Under the pieces are notes generated by a model, which was given only the letters and a program-made list of their open reading frames with translations, was not told where the DNA came from and searched no databases. A DNA stretch of 64,000 bases from Streptomyces sp. NBC_00582 (GTDB lineage Bacteria > Actinomycetota > Actinomycetes > Streptomycetales > Streptomycetaceae): assembly GCF_036345155.1 (NCBI RefSeq), contig NZ_CP107772.1, forward strand, positions 2,914,001 to 2,978,000. Direction: 5' to 3'. The position numbers were made by a program, and so were the translations under genes. Shown here piece by piece: positions 32,120 to 41,369 of the stretch (within the stretch, counting starts at the first letter, position 1; each line of letters opens with the position of its first letter).

Positions 32120-33454
32120 ATGAGCACGATCACCGCCGAGGAGCTCTCGGCCACCACGCTCCTGCGGTTCGCCACCGCCGGTTCCGTCGACGACGGCAAG
32201 TCCACCCTCGTCGGCCGGCTGCTGCACGACTCCAAATCGGTCCTCACCGACCAGTTGGAGGCCGTGGAGCGCGCCTCGGCCTCGCGCGGCCAGGAAGGTC
32301 CCGACCTCGCCCTCCTCACGGACGGGCTGCGGGCCGAGCGCGAGCAGGGCATCACGATCGACGTGGCCTACCGCTACTTCGCCACCCCCCGGCGGCGGTT
32401 CATCCTCGCCGACACCCCCGGCCATGTGCAGTACACCCGCAACATGGTCACCGGTGCCTCCACGGCCGAGCTGACGGTGATCCTGGTCGACGCCCGCAAC
32501 GGCGTGGTCGAGCAGACCCGCCGGCACGCGGCGATCGCGGCCCTGCTGCGCGTCCCGCACGTCGTGCTCGCCGTCAACAAGATGGACCTGGTCGACTACC
32601 GGGAGTCCGTGTTCGCGGCGATCGCCGAGGAGTTCACGGCGTACGCGACCGAGCTGGGCGTCCCCGAGATCACCGCCATCCCGATCTCGGCGCTCGCCGG
32701 CGACAACGTCGTGGAGCCCTCCTCGACCATGGACTGGTACGGCGGCCCCACGGTTCTGGAGCACCTGGAGACGGTGCCCGTCAGCCACGACCTGGCGCAC
32801 TGCCACGCCCGGCTGCCCGTGCAGTACGTGATCCGGCCGCAGACCGCCGAGCACCCCGACTACCGGGGGTACGCGGGCCAGATCGCCGCCGGCACCTTCC
32901 GGGTGGGCGACCAGGTCACGGTCCTGCCGTCCGGCCGCACCTCGACGATCTCCGGGATCGACCTGCTGGGCGCGCCGGTGGACGTGGCCTGGACGACCCA
33001 GTCGGTGACCGTGCTGCTCGCGGACGACATCGACGTCTCGCGCGGCGACCTGATCGTGCCCAGCAAGGACGCGCCGGCCACCACCCAGGACGTGGAGGCG
33101 ACCGTCTGCCATGTGGCCGACCAGCCGCTGACGGTCGGTCACCGGGTGCTGATCAAGCACGGCACCCGCACGGTCAAGGCGATCGTGAAGGACATCCCGT
33201 CCCGGCTCACGCTCGACGACCTGTCCCTGCACCCGCACCCGGGACAGCTCGTCGCCAACGACATCGGCCGGGTGAAGATCCGTACCGCGGAGCCGCTGCC
33301 GGTGGACTCCTATGCGGATTCGCGCCGCACGGGATCGTTCATCCTTATCGATCCGGCCGACGGCACCACGCTGACCGCCGGTATGGTCGGCGAGTCGTTC
33401 GCCTCCCCCGAGCCCGTCAAGGACGACTCCGACGACGACGGTTGGGACTTCTGA
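32120..33454 (+). CDS. cysN: Sulfate adenylyltransferase subunit 1, GTPase (444 aa)
   Basis: An EF-Tu-like GTPase that drives APS synthesis by CysD. The G1 motif is GSVDDGKS (21-28), G3 is DTPGH (98-102) and G4 is NKMD. Translation-factor beta-barrel domains follow (YRGYAGQIAAGTFRVGDQV, VGHRVLIKHGTRTVKAIV). It has no fused APS-kinase domain, consistent with a separate cysC. It starts 2 nt after cysD. Confidence 0.95.
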   Translation: MSTITAEELSATTLLRFATAGSVDDGKSTLVGRLLHDSKSVLTDQLEAVERASASRGQEGPDLALLTDGLRAEREQGITIDVAYRYFATPRRRFILADTPGHVQYTRNMVTGASTAELTVILVDARNGVVEQTRRHAAIAALLRVPHVVLAVNKMDLVDYRESVFAAIAEEFTAYATELGVPEITAIPISALAGDNVVEPSSTMDWYGGPTVLEHLETVPVSHDLAHCHARLPVQYVIRPQTAEHPDYRGYAGQIAAGTFRVGDQVTVLPSGRTSTISGIDLLGAPVDVAWTTQSVTVLLADDIDVSRGDLIVPSKDAPATTQDVEATVCHVADQPLTVGHRVLIKHGTRTVKAIVKDIPSRLTLDDLSLHPHPGQLVANDIGRVKIRTAEPLPVDSYADSRRTGSFILIDPADGTTLTAGMVGESFASPEPVKDDSDDDGWDF

Positions 33455-33456
33455 GC

Positions 33457-33561
33457 ATGAACCCCATTGATTTCTACGGGACGTTCGCGAAGGAGGGCGG
33501 CCGCGTCGGCAGCGGTGCCCTCGGCAGCGGACAGGGCGGAGTGGCGCGATGTGTGCGCTGA
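33457..33561 (+). CDS. Possible small ORF between cysN and the sulfonate-binding gene (34 aa)
   Basis: ATG 2 nt after the cysN stop; the peptide begins MNPIDFYGTFAKEGGRVG and is Gly-rich with one Cys near the end. No family is recognised and no strong ribosome-binding site exists beyond the end of cysN. Position makes translational re-initiation possible, but it may be a chance frame. Confidence 0.25.
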   Translation: MNPIDFYGTFAKEGGRVGSGALGSGQGGVARCVR

Positions 33562-33688
33562 CGTACGCGCACTGCCTGCGCGCCCCGTCCCCCCACCCGC
33601 CGTCCCGGAAGCGACGAAGACCCTTGCCGATCACCCGGCCACGACCTGAAAGACCGTGACCGCCGGGCCAACGAGAGGAACCCCTCCC

Positions 33689-34801
33689 GTGCCTGTCTCC
33701 CGCTCAACGCTTCTTCGCCGCGGCCTCGCCGCCGTAGCCGCTCTCCCCCTCCTCACCCTCGCCGCCTGCGGCTACGGCTCCGAGGCCAAGGACACCAACA
33801 AGAACGAGAAGGTCGCCGCCGGAGCGGAGAAGATCGACGGGCTCGACACCGTCAAGATCGGTTACTTCGGCAACCTGACCCACGCGACCGCGCTGGTCGG
33901 CCGTGAGCAGGGCATCTTCCAGAAGGCGCTGGGCGCCACGAAGGCCTCCTACGCCACCTTCAACGCGGGTCCCTCGGAGATCGAGGCGCTGAACGCCGGT
34001 TCCATCGACATCGGCTGGATCGGCCCCTCCCCGGCCATCAACGGCTACACCAAGTCCGACGGCAAGTCCCTGCGGATCATCGGCGGTTCGGCCTCCGGCG
34101 GCGTGAAGCTCGTCGTCAACCCGGACAAGGTCAAGTCCCTCAAGGACGTCAAGGGCAAGAAGATCGCGACGCCTCAGCTCGGCAACACGCAGGACGTGGC
34201 GTTCCTCAACTGGATCGCGGACCAGGGCTGGAAGGTCGACGCGCAGAGCGGCAAGGGCGATGTCACCGTCGTCCGCAGCGACAACAAGGTGACGCCGGAC
34301 GCGTTCAAGGCGGGCTCGATCGACGGCGCGTGGGTGCCGGAGCCGACCGCGTCGAAGCTGGTCGCCGAGGGCGGCAAGGTCCTCCTCGACGAGGCGTCGC
34401 TGTGGCCCGACAAGAAGTTCGTGATCACGAACATCATCGTGTCGCAGAAGTTCCTCACCGAGCACCCGAAGGTCGTCGAGGCCGTGCTGAAGGGCTCGGT
34501 GGAGTCCAACAAGTGGATCAACGCCAACCCGGACCAGGCGAAGGCGGCGGCCAACAAGCAGCTCGAGGCGGACTCCGGCAAGGCGCTGCCCACGAACGTC
34601 CTCGACCCGGCGTGGGAGTCGATCCAGTTCATCAACGACCCGCTGGCCTCCACCCTCAGCACCGAGGCCGAGCACGCGGTCAAGGCCGGTCTGCTGGAGA
34701 AGCCCGACCTCAAGGGCATCTACGACCTGTCGATCCTGAACAAGGTCCTCAAGGCCGCGGGTGAGCCCGCGGTCGACGACGCCGGTCTCGGCGTGAGCTG
34801 A
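33689..34801 (+). CDS. Sulfonate/taurine-type ABC solute-binding lipoprotein (370 aa)
   Basis: The GTG at 33689 with AGAGGAA upstream gives a lipoprotein signal (STLLRRGLAAVAALPLLTLAAC) with the lipidated Cys at 27. The mature protein is of the SsuA/NMT1-like class (VKIGYFGNLTHATALVGREQGIF, FNAGPSEIEALNAGSIDIGWIGPSP, PDAFKAGSIDGAWVPEPTASKL). It is thought to bind sulfonates or sulfate esters, giving the operon an organosulfur source. Substrate preference is not visible. Confidence 0.9.
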   Translation: MPVSRSTLLRRGLAAVAALPLLTLAACGYGSEAKDTNKNEKVAAGAEKIDGLDTVKIGYFGNLTHATALVGREQGIFQKALGATKASYATFNAGPSEIEALNAGSIDIGWIGPSPAINGYTKSDGKSLRIIGGSASGGVKLVVNPDKVKSLKDVKGKKIATPQLGNTQDVAFLNWIADQGWKVDAQSGKGDVTVVRSDNKVTPDAFKAGSIDGAWVPEPTASKLVAEGGKVLLDEASLWPDKKFVITNIIVSQKFLTEHPKVVEAVLKGSVESNKWINANPDQAKAAANKQLEADSGKALPTNVLDPAWESIQFINDPLASTLSTEAEHAVKAGLLEKPDLKGIYDLSILNKVLKAAGEPAVDDAGLGVS

Positions 34802-34836
34802 CCGACGTCCCGATGAGTTCCCAGGAGGTGACGACC

Positions 34837-35616
34837 ATGAGCACGACCCTCGCCAAGGCCGCCGAAACGGTGGAGTACGCGGCACGCCTCGATCATGTAT
34901 CGAAGTCCTTCGCGGGACCGGGCGGGCAGCAGCTCGTCCTGGACGACATCACCCTCGATGTCGCACCGGGCGAGTTCGTCACCCTCCTGGGGGCCTCGGG
35001 CTGTGGCAAGTCGACGCTGCTGAACCTGGTGGCCGGGCTGGACCGGCCCACCGCCGGGTCCATCACGACCGACGGCCGCCCGGCGCTGATGTTCCAGGAG
35101 CACGCCCTGTTCCCCTGGCTCACCGCCGGCAAGAACATCGAACTCGCCCTGAAGCTCAGGGGGGTTCCCAAGGCGGACCGGCGCGGGCGCGCCGAGGAGC
35201 TGCTGGAGCTCGTCCGGCTGAAGGGCGCGTACGGCAAGCGGGTGCACGAGCTGTCGGGCGGTATGCGGCAGCGGGTGGCGATGGCCCGCGCGCTCGCCCA
35301 GGAGAGCCAACTGCTGCTGATGGACGAGCCGTTCGCGGCGCTGGACGCCATCACCCGGGACGTGCTGCACGACGAGCTCACCCGGATCTGGACGGAGACG
35401 GGGCTGTCGGTCCTGTTCGTCACCCACAACGTGCGTGAGGCGGTGCGGCTCGCCCAGCGGGTGATCCTGCTGTCGTCCCGGCCCGGCCGGATCGCGCGCG
35501 AGTGGGTGGTCGACATCCCGCAGCCGCGCCGTATCGAGGACGCCCCCGTGGCGGAACTGTCCCTGGAAATCACCGATGTCCTGCGTGGGGAGATCCGCCG
35601 TCATGGCCAGCACTGA
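34837..35616 (+). CDS. Sulfonate/taurine-type ABC transporter ATPase (259 aa)
   Basis: Walker A is GASGCGKST, the signature is LSGGMRQRVAMARAL, Walker B is LLLMDEPF and the switch His is in FVTHNVREAV. The ATG at 34837 is chosen because AGGAGG is 8 nt upstream; an ATG 24 bp earlier lacks such a site. It ends inside the permease gene, overlapping it by 14 bp. Confidence 0.93.
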   Translation: MSTTLAKAAETVEYAARLDHVSKSFAGPGGQQLVLDDITLDVAPGEFVTLLGASGCGKSTLLNLVAGLDRPTAGSITTDGRPALMFQEHALFPWLTAGKNIELALKLRGVPKADRRGRAEELLELVRLKGAYGKRVHELSGGMRQRVAMARALAQESQLLLMDEPFAALDAITRDVLHDELTRIWTETGLSVLFVTHNVREAVRLAQRVILLSSRPGRIAREWVVDIPQPRRIEDAPVAELSLEITDVLRGEIRRHGQH

Positions 35617-36481
35617 GACGAAGTCCGCCGACACCGGGAGCGTCGAGGCCGGTCTCGACGCGCTCGACGGTGTCACCGCCACCGGCCGGACGCCGTTCAC
35701 GCGCACCTTCGTGGACAAGATCCTGCCGCCGATCCTGGCGACCGTGCTGCTGCTGGTCGTGTGGCAGATCGCGTTCAAGGTCGTCGACGACCCGAGCAAG
35801 CTGGTGGCCCCCGGGGACGTCTGGCAGACGCTCAAGACGGCCTGGCTCGAGGGGAAGCTGCTCGGCTACATCTGGACGAGCGTCTCGCGCGGTCTGCTCG
35901 GCTTCCTCTTCGCGCTCGCCATCGGCACCCCGCTGGGGCTGCTGGTGGCGCGGGTGAAGTTCGTGCGGGCGGCGATCGGTCCGATCCTGTCCGGGCTCCA
36001 GTCGCTGCCGTCGGTGGCGTGGGTGCCGCCGGCCGTGCTGTGGCTGGGTCTGAACAACTCGATGATGTACGCGGTGATCCTGCTGGGCGCGGTCCCCTCG
36101 ATCGCCAACGGGCTGGTGTCCGGCGTCGACCAGGTGCCGCCGCTGTTCCTGCGGGCCGGCCGCACCATGGGCGCGACGGGCGTCAAGGGCACGGTGTACA
36201 TCACGCTGCCGGCGGCGCTGCCGGGCTATGTGGCGGGTCTGAAGCAGGGCTGGGCGTTCTCGTGGCGCTCGCTGATGGCGGCGGAGATCATCGCCTCCTT
36301 CCCCGACCTCGGCGTGGGCCTCGGCCAGCTCCTGGAGAACGGGCGCAACGCCAGCGACATGGGGATGGTGTTCGAGGCGATCCTGCTCATCCTGTTCGTG
36401 GGCATCGCCATCGACCTGCTGATCTTCAGCCCGCTGGAGCGGTGGGTGCTGCGCAGCCGCGGCCTGCTGGTGAAGGGCTGA
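35603..36481 (+). CDS. Sulfonate/taurine-type ABC transporter permease (292 aa)
   Basis: A SsuC/TauC-type permease with about six membrane segments (ILATVLLLVVWQIAFKVV, LLGFLFALAIGTPLGLLVA, MMYAVILLGAVPSIANGLVSG, FEAILLILFVGIAIDLLIF). The ATPase-contact loop is AGRTMGATGVKGTVYITLP. It overlaps the ATPase gene, a sign of tight coupling. It completes the importer. Confidence 0.92.
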   Translation: MASTETKSADTGSVEAGLDALDGVTATGRTPFTRTFVDKILPPILATVLLLVVWQIAFKVVDDPSKLVAPGDVWQTLKTAWLEGKLLGYIWTSVSRGLLGFLFALAIGTPLGLLVARVKFVRAAIGPILSGLQSLPSVAWVPPAVLWLGLNNSMMYAVILLGAVPSIANGLVSGVDQVPPLFLRAGRTMGATGVKGTVYITLPAALPGYVAGLKQGWAFSWRSLMAAEIIASFPDLGVGLGQLLENGRNASDMGMVFEAILLILFVGIAIDLLIFSPLERWVLRSRGLLVKG

Positions 36482-36489
36482 GCGTCGGG

Positions 36490-37230
36490 ATGCGCACCGG
36501 GCCGGTTCTCCTCGTCATCGCCCACGGCAGCCGCGATCCGCGGCACGCGGCGACCGTGCACGCCCTCGTACGGCGGGTGCGGTCGCTGCGGCCGGGGCTG
36601 CGCGTGGAGACCGGCTTCCTCGACTTCAACGTCCCCTCCGTGCAGGGGGTGCTGGAGTCGCTGGCGGCACAGGGCGTCCGTGACGTGGTCGCCCTGCCGC
36701 TGCTGCTGACCCGCGCGTTCCACGCGAAGGCGGACATCCCGGCGGTCCTCGGGGACGCGCCGCGGCGGCTGCGGATCCGGCAGGCCGAGGTGCTCGGCCC
36801 GTCGCCGCTGCTGCTGCGGGCGCTGGAACGACGGCTGTACGAGGCGGGCCTGACGCCCGCCGACAAGCCCTCGACCGGGGTCGTGCTGGCCTCGGCGGGG
36901 TCCACGGACCCGGAGGCGATCGCAGTGATCGCAGCAATCGCGCGGGAGTGGCGGCACACCGGTTGGTGCGCCGTGCGGCCTGCGTTCGCCTCCGCATCCC
37001 TGCCGCGCACCGAGGACGCGGTGCGTGAACTGCGGGCGCTGGGCTGCGAGCGGGTCGCCGTCGCCCCGTACGTCCTGGCACCGGGGTTCCTGCCGGACCG
37101 CATCGCGCGGGGCGCGGCGGAGGCGGACGTCCTGGCGGAGGTGCTGGGCCCGGCTCCGGAGGTGGCGCGGGTGCTGCTGGACCGGTACGACGCGGCCCGG
37201 ACGCCGGCGCTGGCGGCGGTCGGCGCCTGA
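36490..37230 (+). CDS. Sirohydrochlorin chelatase (246 aa)
   Basis: A CbiX/SirB-type class-II chelatase. The N-terminal repeat starts LLVIAHGSRDPRHAATVHAL, with the metal-binding His in HGSRDP; the second half is VVLASAGSTDPEAIAVIAA and ends APYVLAPGFLPDRI. It inserts Fe into sirohydrochlorin to make the siroheme of the sulfite reductase at the head of the operon. In the second half the expected HGS is ASAGST, so only the first half keeps that His. It starts 8 nt after the permease. Confidence 0.87.
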   Translation: MRTGPVLLVIAHGSRDPRHAATVHALVRRVRSLRPGLRVETGFLDFNVPSVQGVLESLAAQGVRDVVALPLLLTRAFHAKADIPAVLGDAPRRLRIRQAEVLGPSPLLLRALERRLYEAGLTPADKPSTGVVLASAGSTDPEAIAVIAAIAREWRHTGWCAVRPAFASASLPRTEDAVRELRALGCERVAVAPYVLAPGFLPDRIARGAAEADVLAEVLGPAPEVARVLLDRYDAARTPALAAVGA

Positions 37231-37263
37231 CGCCCCGCCCCGCTCCCCCGCGCCGACCGCCCG

Positions 37264-38280
37264 TCAGCGGTGGCGCGTCTCCGCCTCGTCGGCCAGTCGT
37301 ATCAGCTCGTCCACCGGCAGTGTTCCCGGCGCCCTCCCCTCCCGGGCGAACGCGTTCGCCAGGCGTTGGAGGAGGTCGTTCAGCGGGGTCGGTACGCCGT
37401 GCAGCCGGCCGAGGAGGGCGATCTCGCCGTTGAGGTAGTCGGCCTCGATGGTGCCGGCGCCCCGGCTCAGGGACTGCCAGGAGGAGCCGCCGCCGCGCGG
37501 GACGCCGTCGAGGGGGACGAGGGTGACCTTGTCGCCGCGCACCGCGCGCTGTTCCTCGGCACTCGCGTACGCGATGCCCGCCGCGTCGAGCACCGCCGCG
37601 CCCTCCGCCCGTACCCGGGCGAACAGCGCCTCGGCCTGCGGGTCGCCGACCGGGCCGCTCACCGCCTCCAGCGCGTTGCCCAGGTTGGCGAGCAGCTTGG
37701 CGTACTGCCAGCGGGCCACGTCCTCCACGACCGGTGCCTCGAAGTGCGCCTTCTCCAGGTCGGCGGCGATCCGGCGGGCCGTGTCGTCGGTGCCGTGCGG
37801 ATGCCGGCCGAGGTGGAGGATGCCGGTGAGCGGGGCGCCGGCGGCGGAGACCACGCCGGGTTCGACATGGGTGGAGGGCAGCCAGACGCAGACGCCGTAC
37901 ACCCGCCGGAAGCGGCGCAGGGCCAGGCGCTGGCTCTCGACCCCGTTCTGCGCGCAGACCAGCGGCAGCCGCTCGGCGGCCGTGCCGCCGCCCTCGACCG
38001 GGGCCGGGCCCCAGACGCCGAGGGCGGCCTCGCTGTCCTGGGTCTTCACGGCGAGGACGAGGACGTCGTCGGCGCGCAGTACGCCGAGCTCCGCCGGTCC
38101 GGCCACCACGGGCAGCCGGTGCGTCAGCTCGCCCTGCGGCACCACCAGCCGTAGTCCGCCCTGCTGGAGCGCCGCCGCGTGGGCGCCCCGGGCGACCAGG
38201 ACGACCTCCTGCCCGGCCTCCGCCAGCCGTCCTCCGACGGTGCCGCCGACCGCCCCTGCCCCGATGATGATGTAGCGCAT
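37264..38280 (-). CDS. 2-dehydropantoate 2-reductase-like protein (338 aa)
   Basis: A PanE/ApbA-family NADPH-dependent reductase. The nucleotide motif is IIIGAGAVGGTVGGRL at the N-terminus. The substrate helix region is VKTQDSEAAL ... CAQNGVESQ, and KLLANLGNALEAV carries the family catalytic Lys. The C-terminal part (PRGGGSSWQSLSRGAGTIEADYLNGEI) is typical. Whether it makes pantoate or acts on another keto acid is not clear. It converges on the chelatase gene with a 33-bp gap. Confidence 0.85.
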   Translation of the reverse strand: MRYIIIGAGAVGGTVGGRLAEAGQEVVLVARGAHAAALQQGGLRLVVPQGELTHRLPVVAGPAELGVLRADDVLVLAVKTQDSEAALGVWGPAPVEGGGTAAERLPLVCAQNGVESQRLALRRFRRVYGVCVWLPSTHVEPGVVSAAGAPLTGILHLGRHPHGTDDTARRIAADLEKAHFEAPVVEDVARWQYAKLLANLGNALEAVSGPVGDPQAEALFARVRAEGAAVLDAAGIAYASAEEQRAVRGDKVTLVPLDGVPRGGGSSWQSLSRGAGTIEADYLNGEIALLGRLHGVPTPLNDLLQRLANAFAREGRAPGTLPVDELIRLADEAETRHR

Positions 38281-38289
38281 GGGACGAGC

Positions 38290-38838
38290 CTACGGTTCCG
38301 TCATCTCCACCAGTTTGCGCACGGTGTTCCAGTTCCGGCTGGTCGCCACCAGGCCCTTGGTGAAGCGGGGCCTCGACAGCAGCTCCGCGAGTGCGGAGCG
38401 GCCGAGGCCGTCGGGGGCGTACAGGTAGAGCGCGCGGTCGCCGAGGCGGAACTCCTCCGGGAGGTGGGCGGCCGGGTCGATCTCGGCGTAGCGCCCGGCG
38501 TCGACGGGCGCGGAGAAGTAGGTGACGTGGAGCTGCTTGGGCTGGAGGTCGGCGGCGGGGAACGGGCAGGCCTCGGCGACCGTCTTCAGGTACGCGTGGT
38601 CGCGGACGAGGACGTCGACGTCGAAGCCGAACTCCTGGGCGATCGCTCCGGCGAGTTCGGCGGCGAGGCTCTCCTCGTCGCCGTGGGCCGAGGAGAAGAC
38701 GGCCTGGCCGCTCTGGAGGTAGGTGCGGACGTCGCCGTAGGCGAGCTTCTGCATGAGGGCGCGGAGGTCGGCCATCGGGAGCTTTCTGGCTCCGCCCACG
38801 TTGATCCCGCGCAACAGGGCCGCGTACATCGTCGTCAT
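38290..38838 (-). CDS. DUF1697-domain protein (182 aa)
   Basis: The conserved start is YAALLRGINVGGARKLPMADLR, followed by DVRTYLQSGQAVFSS and, near the end, RPRFTKGLVATSRNWNTVRKL, which define DUF1697. A small cytoplasmic alpha/beta protein with no known function. It lies 9 bp upstream of the panE-like gene and is probably cotranscribed. Confidence 0.88.
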   Translation of the reverse strand: MTTMYAALLRGINVGGARKLPMADLRALMQKLAYGDVRTYLQSGQAVFSSAHGDEESLAAELAGAIAQEFGFDVDVLVRDHAYLKTVAEACPFPAADLQPKQLHVTYFSAPVDAGRYAEIDPAAHLPEEFRLGDRALYLYAPDGLGRSALAELLSRPRFTKGLVATSRNWNTVRKLVEMTEP

Positions 38839-38990
38839 GCCCTCAGCCTAGGGCCCGCCCCCTAGAGCACGGGATAGATGTAGGGGCCCACCTCCTCCCC
38901 TGCGGTGAGGCGGCCCGCTCCGAGGGGAGGACCCCGGCGGTCGGCAGTTCACCGGGCAGCACGACGAGAAGGCTTTATCCGGCCCATACC

Positions 38991-39001
38991 TTCGAATCGA
39001 A
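38991..39001. promoter_or_regulatory. Palindrome TTCGA-A-TCGAA upstream of the MmpL gene
   Basis: A perfect 11-bp dyad within the larger imperfect palindrome at 38988-39005 (ACCTT...AAGGT), 48 bp before the MmpL ATG. TetR-type repressors often control such transporters through similar sites, but no regulator gene is adjacent. Confidence 0.35.
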
Positions 39002-39048
39002 AGGTGGCGGCAGGGGGCTGCCACCGCTCACGAGGGGGAAGGCCCGTC

Positions 39049-41301
39049 ATGGCACACGGAGATACGCGGGTACGGGGCCTGGCGGCCCGGGCCGGCGGCT
39101 GGAGCGCACGCCACCGATGGGCCGCCGTCGGCATTTGGGTGCTGTTCGTCGTCCTGGCCATGGGCATCGGGTCGGCGATGGGCACGGTCGAGGTCAAGGA
39201 GAGCGACCAGCTCGGGGGCGAGACCCACACCGCGGCGAAGATCATCGAGGACGCGGGCATCGAGGAGCCGGCCGGGGAGACCGTGCTCGTCCAGGCGAAG
39301 GACGGTTCGGTCAAGGCCACCGACGCCGCGTTCCGGTCCGCGGTCGCGGCGGTCGTCGAGGCCGTGGAGGGGACCGGCAAGGTCACCGACGTGACCTCGC
39401 CGTACGACACGAACACGATCTCGAAGGACGGCCGCAGCGCGCTCGTCCAGTTCGACATGCGCGGTGACTCCGACACGGCGGGCGAGCGGGTGGAGCCGGT
39501 CCTGAACGCCGTCGCGGGGGTGCAGAAGGAACACTCCTCGCTGCGGATCGAGGAGATCGGCGGCGCCAGCATGATGAAGACGTTCGACGACGCGTTCGGC
39601 GACGACTTCCAGCAGGCCGAGTACTCCGCGGTGCCGGTGGCGCTGGGCATTCTGCTGATCGCGTTCGGCGCGCTGGTGGCGGCGCTGCTGCCGGTGGCGC
39701 TGGCGCTCACCGCGATCATGGCGACGACGGGTCTGATGGCGATCGTCAGCCACTTCCAGCCGATGGACGACACCGCCAGCTCGGTGATGCTGCTGGTCGG
39801 TCTGGCGGTGGGCGTCGACTACTGCCTGTTCTATCTGCGCCGTGAGCGCGAGGAGCGGGCCGCCGGACGGGACGCGGGGACCGCGCTCAGGATCGCGGCG
39901 GCCACCAGCGGCCGGGCCGTGATCGTCTCCGGTGTCACGGTGTGCGTGGCGATGGCGGGCATGCTGTTCACCGGGCTCGCCACGTTCGAGGCGATGGGCC
40001 TGGCCTCCCTGATGGTGGTGGCGGTCGCGATGGTCGGTTCGGTGACCGTGCTGCCCGCGCTGCTGTCGCTGCTCGGCGAGCGGGTGGAGAAGGGCCGTCT
40101 GCCGTTCCTGAAGCGGCGCGGCGCGAAGACGGGTGAGGAGGGCAGCCGGTTCTGGTCGGCCGTCCTCAAGGGAGTGCTCGCCAAGCCCGTCGTCTCCGTG
40201 CTGGTCGCGGCCGGTGCGCTGCTGGCCGTCGCCGCTCCGGCGCTCGGCATGAAGACCCAGAACCTCACCCTGGACCAGGAGTTCGGCGACTCGCTGCCGA
40301 TCGTGCAGACGTACAACCGGGTCAACGAGGCCTTCCCCGGCGGTTCCGAGCCGGCCACGGTCGTCGTCAAGGCGGACGACATCAACGCCTCCGAGGTGAA
40401 GGACGCCCTCGCCCGGTTCAAGGAGCAGGCGGTCGGCTCGGGTGCCTCGCGCGGCCCGGTCGAGATCAAGGTGCACGACGCGCAGAACGTCGCCTTCGTC
40501 TACGTCCCGCTGGTCGGCGGCTCCGACCAGGACAAGGCGGGCGCGAGCCTGGACACCCTGCGCGACGAGGTGCGGCCGGCCACGCTCGGCAAGGTCGACG
40601 GGGTCGAGGCGCCGATCACCGGTCAGGTCGCGGGCAACCAGGACTTCAACGACCAGCTCATCGGCTCGGTCGTCCCGGTCTTCGCGTTCGTGGTGGTCTT
40701 CGCCTTCCTGCTGATGCTGCTGTCGTTCCGCTCGCTGACGGTCGCGATCACCTCGATCGTGCTCAACCTGCTGTCGGTGGGCGCCGCCTACGGCATCCTC
40801 GTCGCCGTCTTCCAGCACGGCTGGGGCGCCTCGCTGGTCGGCGCCGAGGGCGTCGGCGCGATCATCACCTGGCTGCCGCTGTTCCTCTTCGTGATCCTGT
40901 TCGGTCTGTCGATGGACTACCACGTGTTCGTCGTCTCCCGGATCCGGGAGGCGCGGATGCGGGGCCGCAGCACGAACGAGGCCATCCAGCACGGTGTGGT
41001 CACCACGGCCGGTGTCGTGACCAGCGCCGCCGTCATCATGGTCGCCGTGTTCGCGATCTTCGGGACGCTGTCCATGCAGTCCATGAAGCAGATGGGTGTG
41101 GGCCTCGCGGCGGCCGTGCTGATCGACGCGACGATCATCCGGGGTGTGCTGCTCCCGGCGGTCATGGCGCTGCTGGGTGAGCGCAACTGGTACCTGCCGA
41201 GCTGGCTGGGCTGGCTGCCGGACATGACCCACGACGAGTCGCCGGAGGCCGTGGCGGGCGGGGTCGCGCGCGACGACGAGGGGGAGCGGCTGTCCGTCTG
41301 A
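39049..41301 (+). CDS. MMPL-family RND transporter (750 aa)
   Basis: Two homologous halves, each with a large extracytoplasmic loop after the first membrane segment and a five-segment bundle. Proton-relay Asp-Tyr pairs are seen in VGVDYCLFYLRREREE and FGLSMDYHVFVVSRIREAR, as in MmpL3-type proteins. It exports lipids or hydrophobic compounds using the proton gradient; the substrate is unknown. The ATG at 39049 has GAGGGGGAAGG upstream. A strong terminator follows, so it is a single-gene unit. Confidence 0.92.
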   Translation: MAHGDTRVRGLAARAGGWSARHRWAAVGIWVLFVVLAMGIGSAMGTVEVKESDQLGGETHTAAKIIEDAGIEEPAGETVLVQAKDGSVKATDAAFRSAVAAVVEAVEGTGKVTDVTSPYDTNTISKDGRSALVQFDMRGDSDTAGERVEPVLNAVAGVQKEHSSLRIEEIGGASMMKTFDDAFGDDFQQAEYSAVPVALGILLIAFGALVAALLPVALALTAIMATTGLMAIVSHFQPMDDTASSVMLLVGLAVGVDYCLFYLRREREERAAGRDAGTALRIAAATSGRAVIVSGVTVCVAMAGMLFTGLATFEAMGLASLMVVAVAMVGSVTVLPALLSLLGERVEKGRLPFLKRRGAKTGEEGSRFWSAVLKGVLAKPVVSVLVAAGALLAVAAPALGMKTQNLTLDQEFGDSLPIVQTYNRVNEAFPGGSEPATVVVKADDINASEVKDALARFKEQAVGSGASRGPVEIKVHDAQNVAFVYVPLVGGSDQDKAGASLDTLRDEVRPATLGKVDGVEAPITGQVAGNQDFNDQLIGSVVPVFAFVVVFAFLLMLLSFRSLTVAITSIVLNLLSVGAAYGILVAVFQHGWGASLVGAEGVGAIITWLPLFLFVILFGLSMDYHVFVVSRIREARMRGRSTNEAIQHGVVTTAGVVTSAAVIMVAVFAIFGTLSMQSMKQMGVGLAAAVLIDATIIRGVLLPAVMALLGERNWYLPSWLGWLPDMTHDESPEAVAGGVARDDEGERLSV

Positions 41302-41320
41302 TCCCGGCTGCGTGAACGCA

Positions 41321-41353
41321 GGGCCCGTCGGTCGCAGGGGAACCGACGGGCCC
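41321..41353 (+). terminator. Strong terminator after the MmpL gene
   Basis: A perfect 12-bp stem GGGCCCGTCGGT / ACCGACGGGCCC with a 9-nt loop, 20 bp after the stop, followed by TCGTCGTGTGT. Confidence 0.85.
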
Positions 41354-41369
41354 TCGTCGTGTGTCCGTC

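Noticed and set aside
36490..37230. Cobalt chelatase for cobalamin synthesis
   Set aside because: No cobalamin genes are present; the siroheme-dependent reductase in the same operon makes Fe insertion into sirohydrochlorin the better call.
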